Shown here one piece after another: positions 36,101 through 48,100 of a DNA stretch of 64,000 bases (position 1 is its first letter; the number at the start of each line of letters is the position of its first letter). Both the position numbers and the translations under genes were made by a program. The stretch comes from Pycnopodia helianthoides (Eukaryota > Echinodermata > Asteroidea > Forcipulatida > Asteriidae): NCBI GenBank assembly GCA_032158295.1, contig CM063252.1, positions 16,083,952-16,147,951 on the forward strand, read 5' to 3'. The notes under the pieces were generated by a model that was given only the letters and a program-made list of their open reading frames with translations, did not search any database and was not told the DNA's origin.

Positions 36101-39100
36101 TCCGCGTCGTCGCCGGGGTGTTGCATCTTGGGAATGTCAAGTTCCAAGCCTCGGAAGGAACTCAAGGTACATAAAGAAAAAAAGAACAAATCTTGCTGGC
36201 CTGGAATTTCATTCTTGCCATGGCAGTGCTTTATTTCATAATAACGGGAGAATTTTCTACAACTTTCCCTGTTCTTTTTGTAGTTTACAAGTATTACTTG
36301 ATATTTTGTAAATTTATCTAGCTACCTAATTTCCTTCGATAGTCCTTTTGTGGTTCGTTGTGGTCTTTATTAGGGAATTTTTATTCAGCATTTTTAAGGG
36401 GGTGTATGGGAGTATTTTTTCCGTCTTTTAATTTGTTTTCTTGTGTTTTTTTGTGTGGTTTGTATCCTTTGTTTTGTTCTGACTTTTGTTTTGTTTTTCT
36501 CTGCTTTGTTCTGTTTCTTTCTCTTCATTTAAGCAAGTTTTATCTTTGTTTATTTGTGTTTTATAATCTTTTTTGTATTTTTCTCATCATATGATTTTTA
36601 CTTAATTTGGGTTGAACAAAAAAAATTGACTAGAGCGGGATTTGAACCAACGACCTCTGGATTAGCGTGCCGGCACTCTTCCATCTAGCCCTAATGTTGA
36701 TGGTCTCCCTGTCTTGTCAATATTTTTGCTCGGGAGTGCCATTCCGAAGCCATTCAACCTGTAACTGCCGTACAGCCAGGGGTCGATTTCACAAAACTCT
36801 TCCTAACTTAAGACTAGTCCTATCTCTTAGCATTGCCTAGGACTAGTCCTAAGTTAGGAAGAGTTTTGTGAAATCGACCCCAGGAATCCCCCCAAGTTTG
36901 CGAAACAACCTGGGAAGAGGCAGGACAGGGATCACCTAAAGGACACAAGTGGTTTTTACCTCAAGTGGTTTTTAAACAATCTCATTTGTACTCGTGCGAC
37001 CAGGTGGGTGTTTCGTACCAGAGGAAGCTGAAGCCAGCTTAACCAAGACTGCTGAGCTGTTCTCTGTACCTATCAACGAGTTGAAGGAATCACTGACCAG
37101 TCGGATTATGCAGACGTCCAAGGGAGGACACCGAGGGTCCCTCATCAAGTAAGTACATGTAATGTTTGTATATAGTAGGCATCCTTCGGTCTCGGGAGAC
37201 CGTGGAGCTGCGCCCTTGGTTGTCTTGGTCGGGGTAGGGGCAGCTTGTCTTGCCATCCTGCGAGCCCTCTTCTCCTCTTGGGCCTTCCTCAAAGCAAGAA
37301 AAGCCTTCCTCAAAGCAAGAAAGACCTTCCTCAAAGCAAGAAAGGCCTTCCTCAAAGCAAGAAAGGCCTTCCTCAAAGTAAGAAAGACCTTCCTCAAAGC
37401 AAGAAAGGCCTTCCTCAAAGCAAGAAAGGCCTACCTCTAAGCAAGAAAGACCTTCCTCAAAGCAGAAAGGCCTTCCTCAAAGCAAGAAAGGCTTCTCAAA
37501 GCAAGAAAGGCCTCCTCAAAGCAAGAAAGGCCTACCTCAAAGCAAGAAAGCCTTCCTCAAAGCAAGAAAGGCCTCCAAAGCAAGAAAGGCCTACCTCAAA
37601 GCAAGAAAGGCCTTCCTCAAAGCAAGAAAGGCCTTCCTCAAAGTAAGAAGACTTCTCAAGCAAGAAGGCCTTCCTCAAAGCAAGAAAGGCCTTCCTCAAG
37701 CAGAAGACCTCTCAAAGAAGAAGGCCTTCCTCAAAGCAAGAAAGGCCTACCTTAAGCAGAAAGACTTCAAGCAAGAAGGCCTTCCTCAAAGCAAGAAAGG
37801 CCTCCTACCTCTCAAAGCAAGAAAGGACCTAAGCAAAACCTTCCTCAAAGCAAGAAAGGCCTTCTCAAGCAAGAAAGCCTTCCTCAAAGCAAGAAAGGCC
37901 TTCCTCAAAGCAAGAAAGACCTTCCTCAAAGCAAGAAAGGCCTTCTCAAGCAAGACCAATCAAAGCAGAAAGCTCTCAAAGCAAGAAAGGCCTTCCTCAA
38001 AGCAAGAAAGGCCTTCCTCAAAGCAAGAAAGGCCTTCCTCAAAGCAAGAAGCTTCCTCAAGAAGAAACCTTCCTCAAAGCAAGAAAGACCTTCCTCAAAG
38101 CAAGAAAGGCCTTCCTCAAAGCAAGAAAGACCAACCTCAAAGCAAGAAAGGCTTCTCAAGCAAGAAAGGCCTTTCTCAAAGCAAGAAAGGCCTTCCTCAA
38201 AGCAAGAAAGGCCTTCCTCAAAGCAAGAAAGGCCTTCCTCAAAGCAAGAAAGGCCTTCCTCAAAGCAAGAAAGGCCTTCCTCAAAGCAAGAAAGGCCCTG
38301 GTGGACCTCCTGCCTTCATGTGCATTGGCCAGCAGCTGATGCTTCCAAGGTGTTGGTGTTTAGGTTCATGGCCTTGAAGTCGCGCTGGCAGATGTCTTTG
38401 TAGCGTAGTTGAGGGCAACCGGTGGGTCGTTTTCCTGTAAGGCCTGAGGAATCTATTTAATAGAGCTGCATTAAGCAGCAAATAGGATCTCATTGTTAAG
38501 TTTATCAACCCCCATCATAGATACTTAAACTGAAAGTGACACCTTGTCTACCCATGGTCTGTCAATTTGGGAGTCAAGTTGCATGGGAAGATATTGAGTG
38601 AGTGTAAATGTGCCTAAACTTTGCCTAAAGTGCTCACTACGAACTGACTCCCAAAATGGCACAATCAAGACTTCAAGATTTATTGCAGCAATGATGTCAG
38701 GTGAATTTGGTCGGATACTGCTTACCAGAATTCAACTGTCCATTTAATCAACTTATCAGTTCATCACAAATGAAACTGGGATGATATTGACCTGATAGGT
38801 ACGCCCTCCAACTCCAGAACAAGAAAAACTAACAAAATAGAAATGCGACTGTTTCCATAAGTCTTGCTCTCCCTTTCATGCCAAGTGCAAGTTTTTTTTT
38901 TATCCCGAACATTAATTCTTAATCACAACCTTTCAGGGTACCGTTGACCAAGGACCAGGCTTGCAATGCGCGGGACGCCCTCGCCAAGGCCATCTACTCC
39001 CGCCTCTTTGATCGCATCGTGCAGCGTGTGAACCAGTGTTTCCCGTTCAAGACGTCCTCCTCCTTCATCGGCGTCCTGGACATCGCCGGCTTTGAGTTCT

Positions 39101-42100
39101 TCACCTTGAACAGCTACGAGCAGTTCTGCATCAACTACTGCAACGAGAAACTGCAGCAGTTCTTCAACAAGCGAGTCCTCAAAGAGGTAGGAAAGAAATT
39201 TATTTGAGACGATCGGAACATACTGATCGAAACCTTGAGTCAAGAGCAACACCTTGGATGAGATTCCCATACATTGTGTCACTGCAAACCTTACTAGACA
39301 ACCAATTCAGTTATAATTATATAGTTTCTGGTAATGAAACCAAGGATGCCTCGTAAGTGAACTCAATCACTGTAGCTCGCAAGCCTGAGGATGCCTGTAA
39401 ACAGGGGTGCTTGCTTTGTGAGCCAGACAACACCGGGGTTAACCCCTACGCTTCCACGGTAAGTGTTCTGGGTTCTTTAACGTGCGCTACCAATCCTAGC
39501 ACACGGGACCTACGGCTTAATGTCGCATCCGAAGGACGAAGCAATCATGGTATAAAGTGTGTTGCTCTCTTGAGCACAAGTACCACGACCGGGACTCGAA
39601 CCGACAAATGCCAGAGGCTAGAGTCCGGTGCCCCTCGGCCAAGATATGACACGCGACCAAAAAGACTGAATGAAAATTTTCAGTCTTCATCCTTCTGCTC
39701 AGGTGTTTAATTAAACTAACCAACACTTGTTTGAATTCTTCTGTAGGAGCAAGAACTGTACCAGAAGGAAGGTCTCGGGGTCAATGCAGTGCAGTATGTC
39801 GACAACCAAGATGCTATCGGTAAGTTATGGCATATGTTTCTCTTTACTACTTTAGTTTGACTTCATGTAATTTTGATGGCTGCTACAAAGTGGTGCTGTA
39901 CGTCTATCCGTGGTTGTAAATGTTGTACAACTGCTTGGTTTGTAGTTGTATCAGTCAAGTTGCTGTTGTTGGTTGATCTTTGTACTGGATCAAGGTGCAG
40001 TACTGTATGTCACATGATTTTAAGCACTGTGAACTCTTGGTGCTATAACACATCATTGGTTCTTTGGAAGAGTAAATTCCTATCCTCTTCTTTGAAGAGG
40101 GAGATGCTGGGCTTAATGGGTTAGATCATGGTTGGAATCTGATTCACACATTATTATTATTATTGTTAATACTATTATTATTGATATCTGATAATGAAAC
40201 TAAGTACACCTCAAAAAGGGAACTTTATCACTGTAACTTGGAACCCTGAGGAAACATGGTGTAACTTTTTGTGGCCAAGCGGTTTAGAGCGCCATACTCC
40301 AGCTCTGGTGTTTCTGATCAGAAGAATGTGGATTTTAAAAGTCCTTGTGTTCTTGAGCTAGACACTCGACCATAAAGTGCTTTGTCATTCAGATGGGACA
40401 TTAAGCCGTTGGTCTCATGTACTAGGGTTTGTAGTGCACGTTAAAGAGCCCAGAACAGTTATCGTGGAAGCTTAGGGGGTTAAGTACTGATCTGGTTCAC
40501 ATAGAAAGCACCCTTGTTTACAGGTTTCCTCAGGCTTGCGAGCTACAGTGATTAAGTTCACTTATGAGGCATCCTTGGTTTCATTACCAGAAATCTGATG
40601 GATTTTGCTGTGTGTTTCTATGTACGTGCACTACCTATCTAGTACTGCAACCTTGCTTTACTCCCATCGGAAGGACAAAGCAATTTGGTACATGTATCTT
40701 GCTCAGGGACTTAACCCTTAGGTGCCAGCCTTGTTTTAAAAATTCTCAATCCACAGGCCGGCCATTTAAAAAAAAATAAATAAAAATGGTAGTAGAACGT
40801 AAGGGAACGTTGGCGGCCTGTGAATGGAGATTCAGTTTGACGTTTCAGAACGTTGGCGGCGCTCGAAGGGTTCCGTGCCGGTCGTGTTTTGGCCGTTCTT
40901 TATCCAGAGGGCATTTATAATTTGTTTTGGTCGAGTAGTAGAACGTATGGGAACGTTGGCGGCCTGTGGATGGATACTTTGTTTGACGTTTCAGAACGTT
41001 GGCGGCACTGGAAGGGTTAAGCATCATGACCAGCCAGGCCAGGATTCGAACCCACACTCTGTGATTGGCAGAACTTGAATACAGTGTACCAGACCGCTCA
41101 GCCACAACGCTCCACAAATTTTAGCATGATCATTATTTGTCTTTTGCAGACCTGATTGAGGGGAAGCCATCGGGTATCCTAGAGCTCCTGGACGAAGAGA
41201 GTAAACTACCCAGAGCTAGTCCCAATAACTTCACTCACACAGTGCATCAAAAACACAAGCAACACTTCCGTCTGGAGGTAGGTTTTCAGAGCTTAGTGTG
41301 AAGTCAAAAATTCAGTTCTGCAAAGTGGCGGACCGTGTTAGTTCACGAAGTAAAAGAAAAACCATACAATTTCAAGGCATATATGTGTGGATCGTTATAT
41401 TCTACAATTCTTTAAATTTAAAACATCTTTCCGACCATGTTCAATTCATAAAGAACGCTTTCAAATTTGTGTAGCTCAATTCAAGGCATCTTGTCACCTT
41501 AAAGAGAATTATTGATTCTTTCTAACAGTATTCAACTCGTCGGGGGTATGTTTATTTGCAAGGCGGTAATTATCAAATGTTTCTTGGAAGGTGCTGCATG
41601 GGCTCAGGCAGGAACGGCAGTGTGACCGGCCGAGTGGATGTGGGTTGAGCAGACTCTGTTTTGGTTTTAAGGACATTTTGAAAATTCCGTTTCAGATTCC
41701 GCGCAAGTCCAAGCTGACGAGTCATCGTAATCTACGCGACGACGAGGGGTTCCTCATCAGGCATTTCGCTGGTGCCGTGTGCTATCAAACTGTAAGTTGG
41801 TTTTGATTTTGATTTTGTTTTTCGGGGTGGAGGGTTTGAAATTTCTTCCTTCTTACGATTTGCATTTTTAACTTTTACAGACTTGTTTTGCACTGAAAAA
41901 CATGTACAAGTATTTGTGTGGAACACCTCTCTTTTTTTGGGGGGGGGGGTAATTACAAGTGGCATGTCTGAACTATACAATGGTGGAAAGCCAAACTAAA
42001 ATAAGTGTTCACATTCTTGATAAAGCAATGAAATTAGTGGAGTAAACTTTCCTGACCCATCTTTTTACTAAACCTCCCCCAATCCTCTCTCCTGCCCATC

Positions 42101-45100
42101 CAATTTCTTCAGAGTGAATTCATAGATAAGAACAACGACGCCCTGCATTCCTCCTTGGAGCATCTGATCCAAGAAGGCAAGGACGAGTACGTCAGGAGTC
42201 TCTTCCCCGGTCCACCTGCCCTTCCCTTCATCTCCAAGCTGCCTTTGAGAGTATCGGCATGAATTCAAGGTAGGTCACCTATTCCCTCCCTCTCCCCCCA
42301 ACCCCCCCCCCACCCCCTCGTTCTTGGTCCACCTGCCCTTCCCTTTATCTCCAAGCTGGCCTTTGAGAGTATCGGCATGAAATTCAAGGTAGGTCACCTA
42401 CTTCCCTCCCTCTCCCCCCCCCCCCCCCCCCCCCCCTCCCGTTCTTGGGTCCACCTGCCCTTCCCTTTATCTCCAAGCTGGCCTTTGAGAGTCTCGGCAT
42501 GAAATTCAAGGTAGGTCACCTACTTCCCCTCCCTCTCCCCCCAACCCCCCCCCCCTCACCCCCTCGTTCTTGGGTCCACCTGCCCTTCCCTTTATCTCCA
42601 AGCTGGCCTTTGAGAGTCTCGGCATGAAATTCAAGGTAGGTCACCTACTTCCCCTCCCTCTCCCCCCAACCCCCCCCCCCTCACCCCCTCGTTCTTGGGT
42701 CCACCTGCCCTTCCCTTTATCTCCAAGCTGGCCTTTGAGAGTATCGCATAAATTCAAGTAGTCACACATTTGACTCTCAATCTCAAGCGCCTTTGAGAGT
42801 CGCATGAATTCAGTATCACCTACTCCCCTCCCTCTCCCCCAACCCCCCCCCCCCTCACCCCCTCGTTCTTGGGTCCACCTGCCCTTCCCTTTATCTCCAA
42901 GCTGGCCTTTGAGAAATCTCGGCATGAAATTCAAGGTAGGCCCAAACCATTTGACCCAACAACTGTCTCTATAGTCTGAGGAAATCAAATTTAAGCGGTA
43001 ACTTGTGACTGAGCAAGTCATTGTACCAAGCATTATTCAAATCTAGTTCGCAAATGGCTTATTGAGGCAGATTCTCTACCAGAGCTTATATCCCACGTCA
43101 GGTGTTTCTGTTTGTTCCGTGTGTTTTTCTTTGTTTGTGTTTGGTTTTTTAAGAAATTGAATAAGTCTTTAATTTGGTTTTACCCTTAGACCGATATGTA
43201 TTAAGCACTGTATACTCAGTACTTTCCCGAGCTCTGTGAACAAAATCCACTGGCAAAATTACTCGAGTGGGATTCGAACCCACGACCTTTGCATTGCTAG
43301 AGCAGATGTCTTGCCACTAAACCACCGAGCTAGCCCGATGGCTAGAGGTAGTTCGAATCCTCCGCAGCGGGTACTGCAACGATTCAATAGATGTTGATTT
43401 TTGCTTCGGGGATAAAGAATATAATTTGGTTTTACCCTTACACCGATGTGTATTAACCCTCCTACTGTCAGTGACTCTTGGCAACATTTTCCAGTGAGTT
43501 GACCAACCATTTGAAACCATTCAACTGCCAAGGTTGTGTATGGTGGCACAACTGTGCACAGAACTAAACTGTGTACTGTGTACATGCATTCCCTCATGGT
43601 ATCATATTGCAGGCTGGCATAGTTTATCTATCATCCAAAACCACAGTGAATGGTATTGAATGGTCAGACAGCAAGAGGGTTAAGCACTGTATACCCGGTA
43701 CTTTCCCGAGCTCTTTATCCCCGATGCAAAAAATGAACATCCATTGAATAAGTCTCGTTTCCTTTTGTATCCAGACTCAGCTAAACCTCTTGATGGACAA
43801 GCTGATTAGCACCGGTAGCTCCTTCATCCGTTGCATCAAACCCAACGGCAAGATGGTGCAGGACCTCTTCGAAGGAGGACAGATCCTCAGTCAGCTCCAG
43901 TGCTCAGGTAAGAAAAGAGCGGCAACCAATCTGGGATTAATCGAACGTACCGTCACCGTTTTCACGAAGAGCCACAAATATCTGAAAATGACAAATTGTT
44001 GATTGGTACAGGAAGGGGCCTTTATCTCAATAACTGTAACTTGCGTTTTCACGAAGAGCTACCGGCCCCCCGAAGATACATGTAGGCCTAATACATTGCA
44101 ACAGAGGAGCGTACATGTATGTCAAAATCGTTTTTTCGGGTTTCACGAAGAGCCACTAATGTCAGTGGGCGCGAGATCACGTGACACGCACGCCCCTTTC
44201 CTTTGTAAAAATACGTTACTCAGTCGGGTGATTAATAAGGTCATCTCACTTTTTAGGTTTCACGAAGAGACACGTATCTTCGACTAATTACTATACTGAG
44301 GCAATTAGCCAATATGTGTAAAGAAATTAGTTAGCCAATGAAGAGGTTAAACATTCACAGAATCGTATGATTAGTCTTAAACTTCTAAACCATGGCTTCA
44401 GTAAGCACAGTGTTAAATGTAAATCTCAATCAAGTGTTTTGGACATGAGTGGCTCTTCGTGAAAGTGGTGTCGATATCTGGGTGGCAGCGTTTCCCCATG
44501 GCTGATGAACGGAGTTTACCTCTCGCAAGAAGTTTTTGTCGGGTTTGCGTAGCGGTATCTTTCCTTGTCTGCCAACCTCTAGGACCCTGGTTCGAATCCC
44601 ACCGGGGGCTATGTGGAGTGGTTTACAGTCCCTTCCTGATTGGCAGTCAGGTTGGCGTAATGGTATCTTGCCTTGCCTTCCACCTCTGGGGACCCCAGTT
44701 CAAATCACACCGGGGCACTACGTGGATTTGTTTTTTCAGTCCCTGCCTGTTTGCGTGGGTTTTCCCTGGAATATTTCTCTGGGGTTTCCCTCCCACACCT
44801 AAAACTTAAACTTCCTTCATTGTCTTCTCTCCTTGAGTTCTTCGCTATTATAGTGATTAAATTCACTTTCTGAGAGTCCTTGGCTTCACAACCAAAATAA
44901 ATTAAATGAGTGCGCGGGTTTTCCCGGGAGTAATTCTCCCACATCTAAAACTGAAACTTCTTCTTTGTCTTTCCTCCATTGGGTTCTTGGCTTGTATAGT
45001 GATTGAGTTCGCTTTTCTGAGAGTGGCTTCATAACCAGAATTAATAAATAAAATGAAATGAAATGAAAACACTGTAACTCTGTAACTGAGGAGGTCACAT

Positions 45101-48100
45101 CGATACTGAAAATTCATGGTTCACAATTACCTCCTGTATGTCCAGGCATGGTGACTGTCCTCGGTCTGATGCAAGGCGGCTTCCCCTCCAGGACACAGTT
45201 CTCAGATCTTTACGATATGTACAAGAAGTATATGCCCTCCGAGCTGGTGCGTCTAGATCCAAGACTCTTCTGCAAGGTATGGTATAGTAGTAACAGTATG
45301 TAGAATAAACAAGGTAGCAGACTGCTCACGGAGCAATGGTCACTATGGCCCTTTTTTTTTTACTTGGGCCTATCCGAATTGGCGGCTACGGTTATGGCTA
45401 CGGCTGTTGCTCAGGGTGTTGCTAAGGAGGTCCTATACTTCAGTGCAAAAAAAAATTATTTCAAAAACATTTACTTAACTTAAGGGGCCTTAATACAAAA
45501 ACAATTCTTCACTTGGTGACAGGATTTCAAAAATTTGTGAATACCGTTTCCACAATTAAACCATGACTCAACCAAGTAAAGAGTAGAAAAGTTCTCATAA
45601 AATGCGCCCTTTTTTTTCTCTCTCTCTTTCAAGAAAATGTGGAATGCCGTCTCTGTGGATTGGCAAACCCTTGGTCATAAGCCACGGCTAATAATCGACC
45701 AACTCTTAGCCATAAACTACAGCCAATAATCGGCCATGGTGGGATTAATCCTTGTTTGTACAACAAAAAGACTAAGAACTTGAGTTTAGGATTACACCCT
45801 AATAAAAGGGAGATTTCGAGCATGGAATCCAGTACCTTCTGTGACTCTTTGTAAGGGGGGAAACGAAGCATAGCACGGTGAGTGCATGTCCGGGTCTTGA
45901 ACCACTGTGTATTATTATGCATTCACCACATGATATCCTGTATCCGAAAACACAGTGGATGATACTATTTAGTGGTCAGGCAGTAGGAGGGTTAAATTTG
46001 TTCCTGATTAGCGGCAAAAGAAAGGCCAGAATTGAGTTGGTGTTCATAGCCACCAACAAAGCCCATAATCTCTGTATGCGTTTTCATTGTAACAAGTGAC
46101 CAATGCCCAACTAATCATCACTTCACTTCCCTGTGTCAAAACCAGGCCCTCTTCCACGCCCTGGGCCTGAACGACCAGGACTACAAATTCGGCATCACCA
46201 AGGTGTTCTTCCGGCCGGGGAAGTTTGCCGAGTTTGATAAGATGATGAAGGGGGATCCAGACACCCTACGCGAGCTCATCAAGAAGGTACGCCGCTGGCT
46301 GATCTGCACCCGCTGGAAGAAGGCCCAATGGGGTACCCTCATGGTCATCAAATGTAAGCTGAAATAAATAAGACTTTTCATTCCACAATCGCCAGCCCTT
46401 CCGTCATTGTTTATTCTGGCGTGTTGTGGCCGAGCGGTCAAGCGCGCTGGACTCAAGCTCCGGTGTTTCTGATTAGCAGAGTGTGGTTTGGAGTCCCGGT
46501 CTGGACACCTGGGCATCTGGACACCTGGGCCTAATTTCATGGCTCTGCTTACCGCAGAATTCTGCGCTTACGGAGCCCTTGTAGCACATAATTCTATGAT
46601 ACGTAAGCGCAGAAATCCGCAGTAAGCAGGGCCATGAAATTGGGCCCTGTACCCTTCAGCAAGATACTTAAACATTATTGCTTCGTCTTGCTGTTGGGCC
46701 GTAGGTCCCATGTGTTGTGTAATGCATGTTAAATAATCCAGTACACTTAGGCAAAATATATTTTGAAAATATGTTTAGCGTCCTTCCTTTTTGAAAAAAA
46801 GGAAGGAGGGATTTTTTCTATTTTAAACATGTATAGACCTTTCCATTGTTGATAAACAAACTGCTTTGGTCGGCATGGAAAGCCAAATGTTAGCAAAACA
46901 TTCAATCGTGTTAACAGATAATGTGGCCAAATTCAACACTTTTGCAAATCTTTATTAAACACAAATACATCACAAGGTTAGTTGCTTTACTTCTAAACAA
47001 TTCAACAGTATTTTTTAATATTTGTTTAACATTGGTACAAACTGTTTTTGCTTTGCAATTATGGCTTTCCATAGTTTTCCAACCTTGGTTGGCAAAAACT
47101 CAGCCTGTGACTTTGCAATAGAAAGGTTTATACTACTGGATCTTTAGTATTATAACCCACGGTAGTGTGGATGTATCTACTTCCATTTCCTGCCAAGAGT
47201 GTCAAAGGTCATTTATTTGTACTAAAAAAATAAACATAGAGTACCTACCCAGGGTAGAGAAACCCTTTCATTATTCAAAAACAATTTTTTTTTCTGTTAC
47301 CAGTGAAGAACAAGATCCTGTACAGGCGTCACGCCCTGGTCATGATCCAGAGTACCGTGCGAATGTTCCTGGCCGTCAGGAAACACCGTCCGAGATACAA
47401 GGGTCTGGCACGGGTCAGGCTACTCCAGGATGAACTCGAACAGATGATGCAAATCGGTATGTAAATAAATAACTAGTTCTTATATAGATAGTTCCCAGTA
47501 GACGCCATCTTTACGGGCAAATTGCATTTTGGCTTGCAGGTGCGTCAAGCGCTCAACTTATTAACGCAGCCGCGTTGTTCACTGACCAATCCTGCAATGA
47601 GTTTTGTGAAATGCGCGCGTGTTGCACGCCGTTCTCACACGAAACGCACGACTGTTTGTTCTAAACTGCCCGTAAAGATGGCCGATTTACGTCATACTGC
47701 AACCTATCTATAGCGCATTTCACAATAACGTATCAATGCGCTTTACATTAGTGCCCTGGCCATCGGGGCCAATAGCATTCCTGTAATCTTTCTCAGCTCC
47801 CTGGGGAGTATACAGCCCCGTGCTGCCGTGGCGCTCCGCAGGCTTTTTCATACACAATATCAACCTCTACCCTTGCAGGTATACCCATTTATACCCCTGG
47901 GTGAAGAGAAGCAATTATAGTAAAGCATCTTGCTCAAGAAACACAAGTGTCATGACCGGGATTCGAACCCACACCCCAATGACTCAACCGCCAGAACTTG
48001 AATCCGAGGCTCTAAACCGCTCGGCCATGACACCCTGTATCGATACCTCTGTGAGGTTCATTCAGAGTTTTTTCCGCAATTTATTTGTAGTGGAGAGTTA

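Noticed and set aside
37162..38159. Lys/Ala/Phe-rich and Cys/Phe/Glu-rich open frames in MYO6 intron 10.
   Set aside because: Same cause as above, within a decayed LINE fragment; frames break repeatedly.
38923..39282. Minus-strand open frame of 119 residues over exon 11.
   Set aside because: Antisense shadow of a strongly conserved motor exon.
42330..42935. Extra exon 15 tails as alternative exons.
   Set aside because: None is preceded by an acceptor AG in suitable context; each could act only as a donor extension of exon 15.
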